DNA of 64,000 bases, from NCBI GenBank assembly GCA_015680685.1, contig MNCI01037673.1, positions 220,791-284,790 of the forward strand, in the 5' to 3' direction. The first letter of the stretch is position 1. Each line of letters begins with the position of its first letter. The stretch comes from Gnetum montanum (taxonomy: Eukaryota > Streptophyta > Gnetopsida > Gnetales > Gnetaceae). Both the position numbers and the translations under genes were made by a program. The notes under the pieces were generated by a model that worked only from the letters and a program-made list of their open reading frames with translations, did no database searches and was not told the DNA's origin. Below are positions 45,791 through 57,460 of the stretch, piece by piece.

Positions 45791-46400
45791 TAAAGAATAT
45801 TCTAAAGTTCTATACTTTGTCGAGATATGTAATCTTCTATTAATGTTTCAAAAAGCTAAGCAAGAAATTATTCTTTCTCATGTTATCTAATGTGAAGAAT
45901 ATTATAAAGTATCATGTTTTATCAAGCTATTTAATCTTCTATTGATTTTTTAAAAAGTTAAGCTATTTAATTTGTGACATCTTCTTCTACTGAAGTTGAT
46001 GCAACTAAGACATCTAATTTTATTCTTCTTGATAATGTATTGAATCATTTGTTGTTGATCTTACATTATAATATATTTTCATTCAAATTTTGGGTTAACG
46101 ACCTCATAACCAAAGTTTGACTTTATAATTAAATGATGTGATGCAAAAACTTACAATTCAAGTTCTTCATGCCAGGTATTATTCTCATTTTTTTCTAGTT
46201 GTTGAGGTCAGTAATGTTTTAATAGTGCAACATGCCCTCAACGTAGGGTCATTTATACATAAGCACGTAGTATTAATAATTTTTAAGTGGATTCCAGATT
46301 TTGATGTCAAATTTGAAAAATATTCTAAGTTCCATGTTTTTCTAAGCTATTTAATATTCTATTAATTTTTTAAAAAGCTAAGCAAGAAATTATTAATCTT
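45790..46400 (+). pseudogene. LINE ORF1 N-terminal fragment, copy 2, with partial duplicates
   Basis: From 46138 an open stretch of 75 codons reads MQKLTIQVLHARYYSHFFL, NVGSFIHKHVVLIIFK, WIPDFDVKFEKYSKF. The last part resembles the transition from DUF4283 to the next ORF1 segment. Pieces of the downstream part (TATTCTAAAGTTC...TATTTAATCTTCTATT) also occur at about 45795 and 45895, so this locus has been duplicated in tandem. Confidence 0.5.
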
Positions 46401-46828
46401 ACTAGCCTTGTCTAACAAGAATACTATTAACTCAAAGATTAAAACTAGTGTAAATAATAGGATTACAGTTAATGCTAAAGATTCTTGACATAAGATTAAT
46501 AAGTGATAAGGCAAAAATATTCCATAAGTGGTACCATTTTCTTACTTTAATACAAATATTAATATTAAGCCACAAATCTCTAACTTGAATTCTTTTGCTA
46601 TTTTAATTTCAAGCATGGATGTTGAAAAGTGATGTAAATTTTATTAAAATCGGGACTTTCCTCCTTACTAACGTTAATTTTCTTTACTTATTTTTCAAAG
46701 TATCAATTGTATTGTTATACATATGAGTAAATACTCTTAGAATCAAAAATTTTTTTCTTTCCATATTTTTTGAATGATGTCTACTTAGTATTAAGCTTGT
46801 GATGTACTTTGAATTTGCTTTGTACATC

Positions 46829-46868
46829 ACATGCTTAATCATTGAGTAAAAAGAACCAAAAACAACAT
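46829..46868 (+). repeat. Left half of the repeat interrupted by element E
   Basis: GTACATCACATGCTTAATC...ACAACAT continues after E at 56421 (GCAAAGAAGTAGCTTTCC). Together they match the uninterrupted copy at 56931-56995. Confidence 0.7.
46864..46868. repeat. Left target-site duplication of element E
   Basis: AACAT, identical to 56416-56420. Confidence 0.92.
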
Positions 46869-47374
46869 TGATGAGTGGCAAGGTATCCTTATGCTCAACC
46901 ATACGAATACAAGCATCCATGCACAATCCAATCGAATTCCAAGGACTAAGTGCTTATGTGCCTTTTTGGAACAAGGATGGGTTGATTAATCGTTGTCTTC
47001 CCAAGCTTACTTGTATAGCACGATTGTATGGTTAAGTAAACTCGAGGTACATGATTTTTATAGTTTTTATGTTTTTATGTCCTAGTTCTACAAAGGGAGG
47101 AGAGAGATAACTAAGTAACTAATTTTGATTTAACTACTTAACTATNTGCTCAAATAAAGATCCATTCACTTTATGACTCCTATTGCAGGCACTCAGAAAT
47201 AATTCTATATTTGGAAAGGGAAAAAGGCAAGATTTTGGATAAGGGACAAAGACTAACTATGCAAAGGAAGTGCACCTACCTCTTATTTATAGGCAATGAG
47301 GCAGGCCGTGATATCACATGGAAGGCTTCGATATCGCGCATGCGATATTATGGATGTGATATCGTGACTCATCA
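46869..47374 (-). repeat. 3' LTR of element E
   Basis: Matches the 5' LTR except that about 304 bp are missing where a single N stands at 47146. The missing part corresponds to about 55885-56187. Confidence 0.9.
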
Positions 47375-47387
47375 TACCCCCACAACT
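47375..47387 (-). promoter_or_regulatory. Polypurine tract of element E
   Basis: CAGTTGTGGGGGTA on the minus strand, directly before the LTR. Confidence 0.85.
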
Positions 47388-49266
47388 GAATGAAAACTCA
47401 TCCTCGAGTTCCTTACAAAATATTGGAAAGGTATGGAATTATTGACTAAATGAGAACTAATAGCGATAGGGAATAATAGACTCAAAGTGCCTGGTGAACG
47501 GATTGACAAACATATTACAACATTGGTGTTCACAACCTTTGTGGTGAACACTGTACATAGATGACATCCAGACCCTCATCCAACAGCTTGAAGAGAGAGT
47601 AAATAAAATGAGGCGCGTTGCTGCCGATATCACGATTGTGCCTTCCATTGTTTATCCATAGCCACACAACCAAACTTGTTCCTAGTGTAAATGATCCAGC
47701 TCTAGTCCATCCCAAGTGCTTCCTCCTATCCCAATCCATAGTTCGTATAATCTCCATCTGCACATACAACACAGTCATGAATGCACAAGGATAAGTAAAC
47801 CATAATGCAGTTGATACCTTGCCTCGATATAAAGTGTATTGGCTAGGTTGTTGTTATGGTAGAAACTGGGTTAGAGGTTTATCATAGATAACTACCCAAG
47901 GTGTAGGGGTGATACAAGTAGTAGAATGGAAAAATTTGTGACAGGGCCCCCACAACTAAGAGTGAACCTCCAGTAGCAATAGGATGGAAAAGTATAGGGA
48001 ACAAGAAAAATGAGAAAAATAACAATGGTAATGCCAATAAAATGGATGTCATGGATGGGGATGAAATGAGAAATTGCTGATTGCAAGAAATGTTTAAGGA
48101 GAAGAATTTAACAATTGCACCATAAAGGAATGTTAGTGGGTCCTCCCCAAAGCAGGCTCATGCCCTTTATGCCTTGACAAACCCACAACCCAAAGAGTCT
48201 GTAGGCTCTAGGAATGACATATGGAAACAATGGTTAAGGACTGACCCACAAGAATTTACTAAGGAATAACAATGCATCAACTAAGAGATAGACTAATCAT
48301 AAAATCGGTAATGAGGTAGAAAATGGAATGGAATCCCAAGAGTAAGGTTTTGTAAAGTCCCTTGTGTATTTTATGTTTAAGGTGACTGAGTAGAACTCAT
48401 TCTAAATATGAACTCAAACCAACCACATTCAGTGACCTTGCATCAATACACTTGGCTAATCCACCCCTTGAACCAATAAGAATGCTTCCCCAAAGAGTCA
48501 CTACCATTCCAAGGAGAGTGAGAGGGAGAAGCAGGAAGTGAGAAAGGGCCTTAGCTAGAGGGAACCTTTAGGCATGGGTGACATGTCTTTCCAGTGTCAT
48601 AACTAGTGCTTGTAGCCCAGATTTCTTTATTATGTCTAAGGGATGTGCTTTGAATTCTCACTTTTTTTGTGGTTTTTCACATGAGAACCACACCATGGAA
48701 AGATTTATTTTCATTCACTCAGCTTCCTAATATTTGATCAATGGCAGAATGGCGGAAAATCCATGAAAAACATCCAAGCACCCAAAAGAATAGCTAGCAC
48801 ATGTGCATTGAATTCCCTTTAAGTCACACCCTTTTCATCTATTGAGTCCTTCCTCGGTTTGAAGAATACCAAGCCACCAATTCATTAATAAGTTTATTTA
48901 GAAAAAGGGATAGTACAGTTCCAAAACCAATGGAGACCATAGAGTTGAATGGAGGAAAGGACGGTGTGGACTCATTTCCTATTTTATCAAAAGCACCATA
49001 TCTTAATATCAACGTTGAGAATCAATGGTAAAAACCAAACATTAGTAATCAACATTATTATAATACAATCCACCATCATGAGCACTTATTGTATGATGAA
49101 TGAAAGTAAATCAAATAAAAAAATAGGAAAAAATGTGAATGATGGTGTAAGACAAAAATAAGTAAATTTGAAAAATGTGCAAAACAAAAAGGTGTAAAAG
49201 AAAAATATAAAAAGAGCTTAGGGCTTAGAATGGTTAGCATTGGTGGCCATCTCCCCCACAACTAAA
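47388..49266 (-). other. 3' noncoding region of element E
   Basis: No gene is visible. Two extra polypurine-like tracts occur on the element strand: CTTAGTTGTGGGGGCC (47945-47960) and TTTAGTTGTGGGGGAGATGG (49247-49266, immediately after integrase). Blocks here match C at 18800-20330 and B at 5330-5900. Confidence 0.7.
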
Positions 49267-50560
49267 TTAGAAGGAGAAGATCCGAAATAACAAGCAAGGT
49301 TGTCCACCAACAAAGGTAGTATTAGTACTAGCTATTCTAAGCTCATGGAAAGGTTTGGTTTGTTGGATGTTGACCAACAATTTCTTACCCAGGCTCTCAG
49401 GTTTGGAAATCATCATGGCCCCTGAAGGAAAAGTTGCATAAATAATATAAGGTCCTTCCCACATTTTTTGAAATTTAGTGCATTGTGGCACGTGTGTGGG
49501 ATTCCAGTACAAAACCTTATCTCCTAGTTGATATTTAACTTTCCTAATTTTCAGATCATGACATTGTTTATTGAAGGCCTTGTGCAATTCAGTAGATGAT
49601 AAAGCGGCTAATCGGTTCTCATCTAGCAAGTTAAGGGTAATTAACCATTATTTTTGTGTTAGATTAAGGTCAAGGTTGAGATCAAAAACCATAGATAGTG
49701 TACAGAGTTCAGCCTGAATAGGAAGCATTGGTAATTTACCATACACTAACTCATAGGGAGAGTAGCCTATAGGGAGTTTCCATGTGGAGCGGTATGCCCA
49801 AAGAGCATCGTTCAATTTGGTGCTCCAATATCACCTATACTTGCTAATAGTTCTTGTTCATATCTTTGTAATCTCCCTATTGGTGACCTTGGCTTGACCA
49901 TTTTCTTGAGGGTGGTATGGTGTAGTTAGTTTGTGTTCAACACCTAAGCGTTGCATTAATTTCTAAAAAGTCGCACTTGTGAAGTATGTATCATTATCTG
50001 AAATAAGTGCATGTGGCACACCAAACCTATTTACAACTTGTTGTTGAAAAAATCATGCAGCTATAGATGATGTACAATCCTTAACAATGGTTGCTTCTAC
50101 CCATTTTGTAAAATAGTTAACAGCAAAAACAATGTAAGCTTTCCCATTGGACATTCGTGTAATGGGCCCCATAAAATCAATTCCGCATATGTAGAAGGGT
50201 TCTAAAGGTTGAATCCATTGTTGTGGACCCTCCATTCTAGTAGTCATTCCCCAATTACGTTCATAGCACTTACAAGATTGCAAAAAATTTTGGGCTTCCT
50301 GAAACAATGTAGGCCAATAATATCCTGCAAGCAGGATTTTAAGGGTTGTTCGTCTCCTAGCATAATGACCCCCACAAGGACCCTCATGAGCGTCTTGGAG
50401 AACTCATAGTTGATTTATATTGGGAACACACCATCGAACCAAGCCATCAAGACATACTTTATAAAGTTGCCCATTGATCTCCATAAAATACTTGGCTTGG
50501 TGAAGGAACTATTGTTTCTTTTTAGCGTTTAACTCTTGTGGTGTTTGTTGTGTAAGGAGA
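49267..50560 (-). pseudogene. Element E integrase
   Basis: From about 50300 down: QSCKCYERNWG, the end of the zinc-binding region, then CGIDFMGPITR and NYFTKWVEA of the catalytic core. At 49267-49629 a 120-codon open stretch with QLGDKVLYWN and KMWEGPYIIYATFPSGA gives the C-terminal domain. It ends at a stop beside a polypurine-like tract. Between these blocks there are stops at Trp and Gln positions. Confidence 0.87.
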
Positions 50561-50679
50561 TAGGTGAGAATACTACTATACCAGTGTGTTTCCATGGTCA
50601 ATTGGTTAGTTACTACATCTGCAAAGAGAATTTCATCAGAGAAATGATCAGAAATTCGATACTCATCCTCTTTGTTGTT

Positions 50680-50990
50680 TCATCGCAATCGAGAAAAATG
50701 ATCAACAACTATGTTCTCAGTGCCTTTTTGATCAATCATTGTAAGATAGAACTCTTGTAATATTATGAGCCATTGTATGATGTGAGGGCTCACTGTTGCT
50801 TTATTCATTATAAATCTTATTGCACTATGATCCATGTGCACGAATACCTTATAGCCCAAGACATAGTGCCTAAATGTTTCTAGTGTAAACACTACAACCA
50901 TTAATTCTTTCTCTGTTGTAGTGTAGTTGATTTGTGCACCAGCAATACTCCTACTTGCACAATGGATGTAATAAGGATGTTTTGGTCATC
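50680..50990 (-). pseudogene. Element E RNase H
   Basis: Upstream, FHIITDMPNYALGSIL (near 51040) gives the start of the domain. From 50901 down, VVVFTLETFRHYVLGYKVFV, then HMDHSAIRFIMNK and ENIVVDHFSRL, match the end of Ty3/gypsy RNase H and the linker to integrase. It degrades the RNA of RNA:DNA hybrids during reverse transcription. Confidence 0.88.
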
Positions 50991-52060
50991 TAACTATGTA
51001 AGTATGGATCCTAAAGCATAGTTGGGCATGTCAGTAATTATGTGGAATGGTCTAGACTAGTCAAGAGCTTGTAGAATGGGTGTTTCTACAAGCTTCTATT
51101 TTAAAGTTTTGAAAGCTAGTTCACATTCCCTGGTCCATTCGAAAGGTAAGTCCTTTTTTGTTAGTTTAACCAATGGTTTTGAAACCTTAGAAAAGTTCTC
51201 AATAAAGCATCTATAGTAGCCAGTGTATCCAAGGAACGACCAAATATCTTTTATAGTTTCAAGTTGCCGAGTAATTCCTTGGATAACTTTGATCTTTTTA
51301 GGGTCTACCTCTATCCCTATTTATGAGATCTTATGCCCTAATACTATGCCTTCTTGGACCATTAAATGGATTTTTTTGCCAATTGAGCCTTAAATTGGTT
51401 TCTACACATCACTTTAGTACTTTCTCTAACTAGTCCAAGGCTTAATCAAAGTTCGCTTTGTAAGTGGAGAAGTCATCCATGAAGACTTCCACACCATTTC
51501 CTATCTACTATTGGAATATGCTTAGAACTAATCGTTGAAATGTTGCAGGGGCATTGCACAAGCCAAAAAACATCTTTTTGTATGCAAATGTTCCCCAAGG
51601 ACTAGTGCACATAGTCTTGGCTTGGTCTTCTAGGGCTATTTATACTTTGTTGTACCCACTGTACCCATCCAGAAAACTATAGTAGCAATGCCTTGCAATG
51701 GTGTTTAAGACTTGGTCCACAAATGGTAATGGAAAGTGGTCTTTGAATGTTGTCATATTTAGTAGCCTAAAATCTATGCACATCCTTCATTTACCTCCCT
51801 TTTTAGGCACAATAACTAAGGGACTCACTCATTCACTATCAGCAATGGGGTATATGAAACCAGCTTTTAGAGGTTGTTCAATTTCTTCCTTAACCACTTG
51901 CTTAAGCTTTGGGTTCAATCATCTCTGCAATTTTCATCGAGGCTTTATGGAGGGGTCGATGTAAATTCTGTGCTAGCATATCCTAGGATCTATTCTACTT
52001 AATTTGGAATATGACCAAGTGAAGGCTTTCGACCATTTTTTATGACCTTCAGCAGTCTCT
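50991..52060 (-). pseudogene. Element E reverse transcriptase
   Basis: In order on the minus strand: EEIEQPLKAGFIYPI, VIVPKKGG and MCIDFRLLN, DHFPLPFVDQ, FLDGYSGYNK, APATFQRLVLSIF, and the catalytic FMDDFSTY at about 51470-51484. FMDDF is the usual form in the Athila group. Stops lie at several Gln and Trp codons. Length and motif order are normal. Confidence 0.92.
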
Positions 52061-52396
52061 CTTCTTTTTGCAGAGTGAGCTTAGCATTAATAATTATTGG
52101 TTTTCCATTCTTGAGAAACATGTATTCCATACTGGTGGACAATGGTTTTAACTCAAGGGGCTCTTACTTAAACTTATCAAGGATTTCCAACTTCCCCTAG
52201 TTGATATTTTCAATGTCAAGACTTGGAAGTTGCAATGGACTTGCTCTAATGTGTCTATGCTATCAATGTAAGTGCAAGTAAAACCCTTAGTTGGTTCCAT
52301 GCATATAGTTGAACTGCTCTCTTAATTAGCTATCAACCACTAGGTGCCTTCTTATCTTGTGATTGTTGTATACAAGCATCTTTGTATATTAGTCAC

Positions 52397-53077
52397 TTAT
52401 GCACACTGATTGCATGTAGGTAATGTTAAACATTGCACGAACCATGACTTCTGCACACAATTACACCCTGTGTCACTATATGCAATGCATGGGAATTTCT
52501 TCTTCTCGATCTTCCCAAACGTATTTTCCTTTGATATTTTTAGGGAAAGATCACAAATTCCTAGGCCTTCATCAACTATGATTAGCCATGCTCTTCCCAT
52601 TATGATTGGAAAGCTCCCCTTACCATTGTTCACTTGAATCACTAGGAATTCAGCTAGATACGACCACCCATAAATAGTGGTGACAATCTCCTCCACTAGC
52701 CCTAATGGGATAGTGATGGACTGGTTAGCTAACTCTAAAAAAATGTTGCTCTTTTTTAGTGGAGGCAGGTTCTAGGCTTTATACATTTCTTGAGAGATTA
52801 GGTTGACACTAGAACATGAATCCAAAAGAGCCTTGCATGGTTCATTCCTAGAAATTTCTAAATATATAAGAGGACTTCCAAAATTAGAAAATTTCCTAGG
52901 AAGATGGCTAGCCTTACTCCAATTGGTGACAGCATGTGTTAACATGACCATATGCATTGGGCACAGTATTTGGCCTAAAGGGAGCTCTAAAGTTTTGATT
53001 GGTAATGAGGCATCTAAAGAATTAGCTTCTTGTGGTTGCAAGGGCATAGTTGGACTGTTGGTTCTGAAGAAAGGCAT
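52397..53077 (-). pseudogene. Element E protease
   Basis: The frame from 53077 contains FSNFGSPLIYLEI and the active-site segment ALLDSCSSVNLISQEMY. The catalytic DSG is DSC here, a single Gly to Cys change that should inactivate it. A stop at 52772 separates it from the second half, which has FLVIQVNNGKGSFPIIMGRA with the conserved (L/M)GR.WL. Confidence 0.87.
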
Positions 53078-53082
53078 TTTCT

Positions 53083-55462
53083 TTATGTGGTTTTCAGAAC
53101 CAATAATAGATTGAGAGTTAACAACCCTTGTAGCATCACGTTACTGCGGCTGGGCAAGGAGTTCACCCTGCATATCTGGAGTAGGTGGTAATGGAGATAT
53201 GGGTGGAAGAGGTGCAGCCGGATGAGAAGGGTAGTATGTCTGTGGAACATCACCCCTAGGAGAAGGAGTCCTATAGTACTCACAAGCTTGGTAGTGAGGT
53301 TGAGGAGTGATGTGACCCATAGAGTCATGTGGAGAGACTGGTTGCTACACGTAATATCCATACGGGTTAGGTTGTCACTAAGGATACTATTGTCGTGGTG
53401 GTGACATTCCTCATAATTGTGGGTATTGCCATTGTTGATACTGCTCGATTGGTTGTGGTGGAGTTCCACTTGGATAATATGTTAAGCATTGGGTGAACTA
53501 CCTTGGGTTACCCTAAGGATAAGGTAACCTTCATGGTGTTTGCCTTTTGTTTAATCCTGGGTTGAGTGCATACACCCCAAACTCCTACAGATGTGAGAAT
53601 ACAGGGCAACATCCCTTAGGATGGTCATATTGCCATATCTCGCATCCACTATCATTGTCTGTATCCGAATCCACAACCTCTTTGATGATGGAAACTTTGC
53701 CCTTACCCTTGTTACGTGCATATTCTGCTTCTCTCTCTTTTTTCTTTTCTTGTTCACTACCTTGCTCTCTAGACTCTTCTACTGTTTTGAAAATGGTTTG
53801 AAATCTATTATCTAGGGATTCCCACATTTGGTCTACCTTTGCCGATACTTCAGATGCCAACTTTTGAATAGGCAAAGTTTTCCTATTCACCATATCTTCA
53901 AGTGGTGACTCTTCTTCATCCTCACAAAATCTTACTCCCTTCTTTCAAAGGGAAGGATCTCTGTTATATTCCTCTGCACTCTCTCTTTTCCGTAACTCAC
54001 CTTCCTCTTTAGAAACTTGCTCCAATAATCTTTGTACTTGATGGATCCTAAGCTCAAATAGTCTTCCTTCGGCATAAGTCCCAAGTTTTCTTCGTGTTTC
54101 ATGCCTAAGCCCATCTACGAGATGGTGTAGTTGATCCCTCTACGAATAACCATGGCCAGGATAATGATGTAACAGTGCATAATATCAGCCCATGGTAGCA
54201 TCCAGGGATTCATGTCCTCCTTGTTTTCAACCTTGGATTTGCTTTCGTAGGTTGGACACTTGGGAGTATGTTTGGTACTTATTGTTAAATAATTCTAACA
54301 TGGTACTCCACCTACGAATGGATTCCAATTCTAAGGACTGGTACCAGCTTTCCACTTCTTTGATTAGTGTCCATGGAAACAACTTTAATTTTTGTCATTC
54401 ATTTTCTATGTTTTGTAAGGAACATGCATTATGAAATTCTTGTAGATGATTTTGAGGATGAGCGTTGTATCCCTTATTCATGTCTAATTTATTGATCATA
54501 CTATCCTTTTAGTGCCTTGTTGGGATCCTAATAGCCTTAGTTATTTCTAACATACTTTGAGTAGCGAGTAGGGGTTCATCGTGATCATCTCGTCTATGGC
54601 GTCTATGATGCCCATGTTGTTCCCTACTCTCCCTTCTTTCACGGTGTGTTTCTCTAGAGTGCCCTCGTCCCCTTTCTCGACTATTTTGTTTATGATTCCC
54701 ATTTCGCTTACCCTTATCCTCATGGTCTTTTTCTTTGTGATTGCGTCCAAATCCTGAAGGAGAGGGTGAAGGAGATGATGAAGGTGAAGAAGAAGGGGGA
54801 CTGTCACCATGTCGGTGCATGCTTCCTTCTCTTCGGTGGTTGCAGCCTCGATCATGGTTACGATCGAAATGTCCATCTTTGTCATGTGTTCGTGTTCCTT
54901 TTTTAGACCCTTTTTGTCTATTGGTACCAAAATCCAGGTTATGGATAGTTGAGTAAAGATTCTGATACACAACCCCTTGACCGAAGTCAACGAGAGGAAC
55001 ATCATTATGTGGGCGACTACCTGAAGTAGGTTCACCACCCTCATTTTTGCTTAGGATATGTGGGACATTCTGTGACAACTTTCCCTTCATGGATTCATGA
55101 CGTCTCTCCTATTGTAAATCCCTTTGATGATGTGCCTTCGTGGGTTGATACTCTCTTGAGTCATGATCATGCACAATGTACTATGCCTATAAGTGCTACA
55201 TACCAATTCATGTGAGATCATGAAGAAGCATGCTCGGGACTGAGTGATCGGAAGGTAACACTATGTTACATTCTAAATCTCGCCAATGTAGTTGTTCATC
55301 CTGGTGGAGGATAAAGGTAAAGTTTGGTATATACTCATCGGGATGAACATATACCACACAAAATTGTTAAGGGATTAGTGGATTATCATGTGTACTATGC
55401 CTCTGATTGTTCCCTGTATCAGACCTAGGTGATGAAACACTTTCATACAAAGAAGGAGACAT
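53083..55462 (-). pseudogene. Element E gag
   Basis: ATG at 55462 (MSPSLYESVSSPRSDTGNNQ). One frame holds, with Gln/Arg-type stops, to a stop at 54509. It has a His/Arg/Ser/Pro-rich stretch with a run of Ser-Pro repeats (about 54740-54800) and then the gag core: VESWYQSLELESIRRW, STMLELFNNKYQTYSQ, ESLDATMG, HHYPGHGY. It ends with a helical Lys/Glu-rich part, QYDHPKGCCPVF (53620), and a Pro/Gln/Tyr-rich tail. C shares this organisation. Gag forms the particle. Confidence 0.88.
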
Positions 55463-55587
55463 GATTGTCTATTCAGTGTGTAATGTATTATATATTATTA
55501 TATTTTTTTTTCTTATAACCAACCCCAAGGGTCATTCCAACGATGAGAAAGATTTCCTAAGTTCTAATTAGCACACAAAAAACAAAG

Positions 55588-55605
55588 TCCCCGACAATGG
55601 TGTCA
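55588..55605 (-). promoter_or_regulatory. Primer-binding site of element E (tRNA-Asp type)
   Basis: Minus strand reads TGACACCATTGTCGGGGA, four transitions away from TGGCGCCGTTGCCGGGGA. One base separates it from the LTR. Confidence 0.85.
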
Positions 55606-55606
55606 A

Positions 55607-56415
55607 TGATGAGCAGTGAGGTATCCCTATGCTCAACCATACGAATACAAGCATCCACACATGATCTGGTCGAATTCCAAGGACTAAGTGCTTATGCACC
55701 TTTGTGGAATAAGGATGGGTTGATCAATCATTATCTTTTGAAGCTTACTTGTATAGCACAATTGTATGGTTAGGTAAACTTGAGGTACATGATTTTTATA
55801 GTTTTTATGTTTTTATGTCCTAGTGCTACAAAGGGAGGAGAGAGATAACTATGTAACTAATTTTGATTTAACTACTCAACTATGCTTTAACTAGTCCTAA
55901 CACTAGCATCCGTTCTCACTTGCTGTACACATCTTGAACAAGTGCAACACTACTGAGATTACCAAATACTAATCATTACTAGGTTACCAAGTGTTACATG
56001 CATGCTCGAAGTGATTGTACTGAGTGTGCTTACTTAGGAGAGTTGTAGGGTGAGAGAGAGAACATTAATTAACTAAGGAAAACATTAAGTAATAGTAATT
56101 AACATTAATTAATCTATTCTAAATGCTGCAAGGTTTATCACAAAGTTCATCTTTATTGTCGTACACAAGGTGTGCTCAGGTACACAATGCTCGAATAAAG
56201 ATCTGTTCACTTTATGACTCCTATTGCAAGCACTTAGAAATAATTCTATCCCTGAAAAGGGAAAAAGGCAAGAGTTTGGGTAAGGGACAAAGACTAACTA
56301 TGCAAACCAAGTGTGCCTGCCTCTTATTTATAGGTAATGAGGTAGGTCACGATATCGCGTGGAAGGCTCCGATATCGTGCACGCGATATCGTGGATGCGA
56401 TATCGTGACTCATCA
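55607..56415 (-). repeat. 5' LTR of element E
   Basis: 809 bp. The TATA box (TTATTTATA on the plus strand) is at 56324-56332. Just upstream of it, toward the outer end (about 56348-56407), four GATATCG palindromes occur within 60 bp. Confidence 0.93.
56348..56407. promoter_or_regulatory. Cluster of four (C)GATATCG palindromes in U3 of E
   Basis: CACGATATCGCG, TCCGATATCGTG, ACGCGATATCGTGG and TGCGATATCGTGAC are spaced 14-25 bp apart. Decayed forms (GATATCAT, GATATTG) occupy the same part of the LTRs of C, A and the 3' LTR of E. Confidence 0.6.
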
Positions 56416-56420
56416 AACAT
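56416..56420. repeat. Right target-site duplication of element E
   Basis: AACAT, identical to 46864-46868. Confidence 0.92.
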
Positions 56421-56559
56421 GCAAAGAAGTAGCTTTCCAAATAGTTAGTTTTAAGAGTTGAATGAAGGTTAGCATCTTGTCTAACATATGAAACATTAGG
56501 GTAGGGGGAGTGGGGATGGGTGGAGGCTATTAAAACCTTGAAATAATTATAAAATAGGT

Positions 56560-56680
56560 ACATTGCAAGATATATAGTCAAATTAGAACTTTATAACTTA
56601 GCATTACCCATCAAAATTGGACCCAAGACTTCAAACTTTTAAATCAAGAGTCTTACCATTAGGCTAACACCTCATTGTTA
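56560..56680 (-). repeat. tRNA-derived SINE-like copy
   Basis: Minus-strand copy: the head contains GTTAGCCTAATGGTAAGAC (A-box-like) and ATTTAAAAGTTTGAAGTC, and the body reads TAATGCTAAGTTATAAAG then TTCTAATTTGACTATATATC. At least five related copies lie in the window. Confidence 0.55.
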
Positions 56681-56930
56681 ACATATACAACATTGAAAAA
56701 CATAGTTAAATCAACCATTATCATAACAAACCATCAAACTAACAACCTTTAACAATAGCTTATGTAAAGCAACCTATAAAAAGTATAAATTGTGTAACAT
56801 CATCTTTATTTTAAAAAATCATAAATAACTAATAAAAAGTAAATAACCTCAAAAACATTTTTTGGTGAGGGTTGGGGGTGTTTAATTTCATAAAATGTTA
56901 ATAATAAGAAAAAAAAGAAAAGAAAAGAGT

Positions 56931-57140
56931 ACATCACATGCTAAATCACTGAATAAAAAGCATCAAAAACAACATGAAAAGAAATAACTTTTCAATTTTA
57001 GAGATGTCTACTCATGTTTAAATCCTTACAATAGATTCTTTGAAAATCCAAGAGAAAGTTAATTATTAGTAGGGAGGATGATCCTAGTTTTGATATCATT
57101 TTTCATATGTATGCTCTAACTTGAAATAGAAAAAGGATTT
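56931..57140 (+). repeat. Uninterrupted copy of the E target repeat
   Basis: 56931-56995 matches the sequence on both sides of E. In addition, 57000-57140 matches 46600-46745 in inverted orientation (for example GAAAGTTAATTATTAGTAGGG here, and AACGTTAGTAAGGAGG on the opposite strand there). The locus is therefore an old, rearranged repeat family. Confidence 0.6.
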
Positions 57141-57229
57141 AATGTAGTAGCAAAAAGCTTTGACAAAATATCAACTTTTGTAGAAGATGAAGGTACAAAA
57201 GCATATGCTAGTACATATTGTTCATCACA

Positions 57230-57460
57230 ATGAGTTGTTAGCCTTATGGTAAGACTCTTAATTTGGAAGTTCCAAAGTTATGGGTTTAAGTTTGATGGAC
57301 AATATTGAATTATAAAGTTGTATTTAACTTTTTGAAATTTTCTACGGCAAAAATAATTGAAATATAGGTACATCATAAGTTATATAGTCCAATTAGAATT
57401 TTATAACTTAACATTTCGTTCAAATTAAGAGTATTACAACTAAGCTAACAATAGCTAACT
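57230..57460. repeat. Inverted pair of SINE-like copies
   Basis: A plus copy (57235-57345; TTAGCCTTATGGTAAGAC as A box and GGGTTTAAGTTTGATGG as B-box region) is followed by a minus copy (57355-57460) of the same body. RNA from this locus could fold back on itself. Confidence 0.55.

Larger units (their letters stand above)
46869..56415 (-). mobile_element. Element E: full-length Athila-like Ty3/gypsy retrotransposon
   Basis: LTRs at 46869-47374 (3', shortened at an N) and 55607-56415 (5'), each TGATGAG...CATCA on the plus strand. TSD is AACAT on both sides. Going down from 56415 the order is LTR, tRNA-Asp-type primer site, gag, protease, reverse transcriptase, RNase H, integrase, noncoding 3' region, polypurine tract, LTR. 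The order and the primer site identify Ty3/gypsy of the Athila/Tat branch. It lacks the downstream ORF seen in A and B. Many stops make it inactive. Confidence 0.94.

Noticed and set aside
54547-55044. Second minus-strand frame of 165 codons overlapping gag of E
   Set aside because: It is a shadow of the Ser/Arg/His-rich gag frame, which matches gag of C in its own register.
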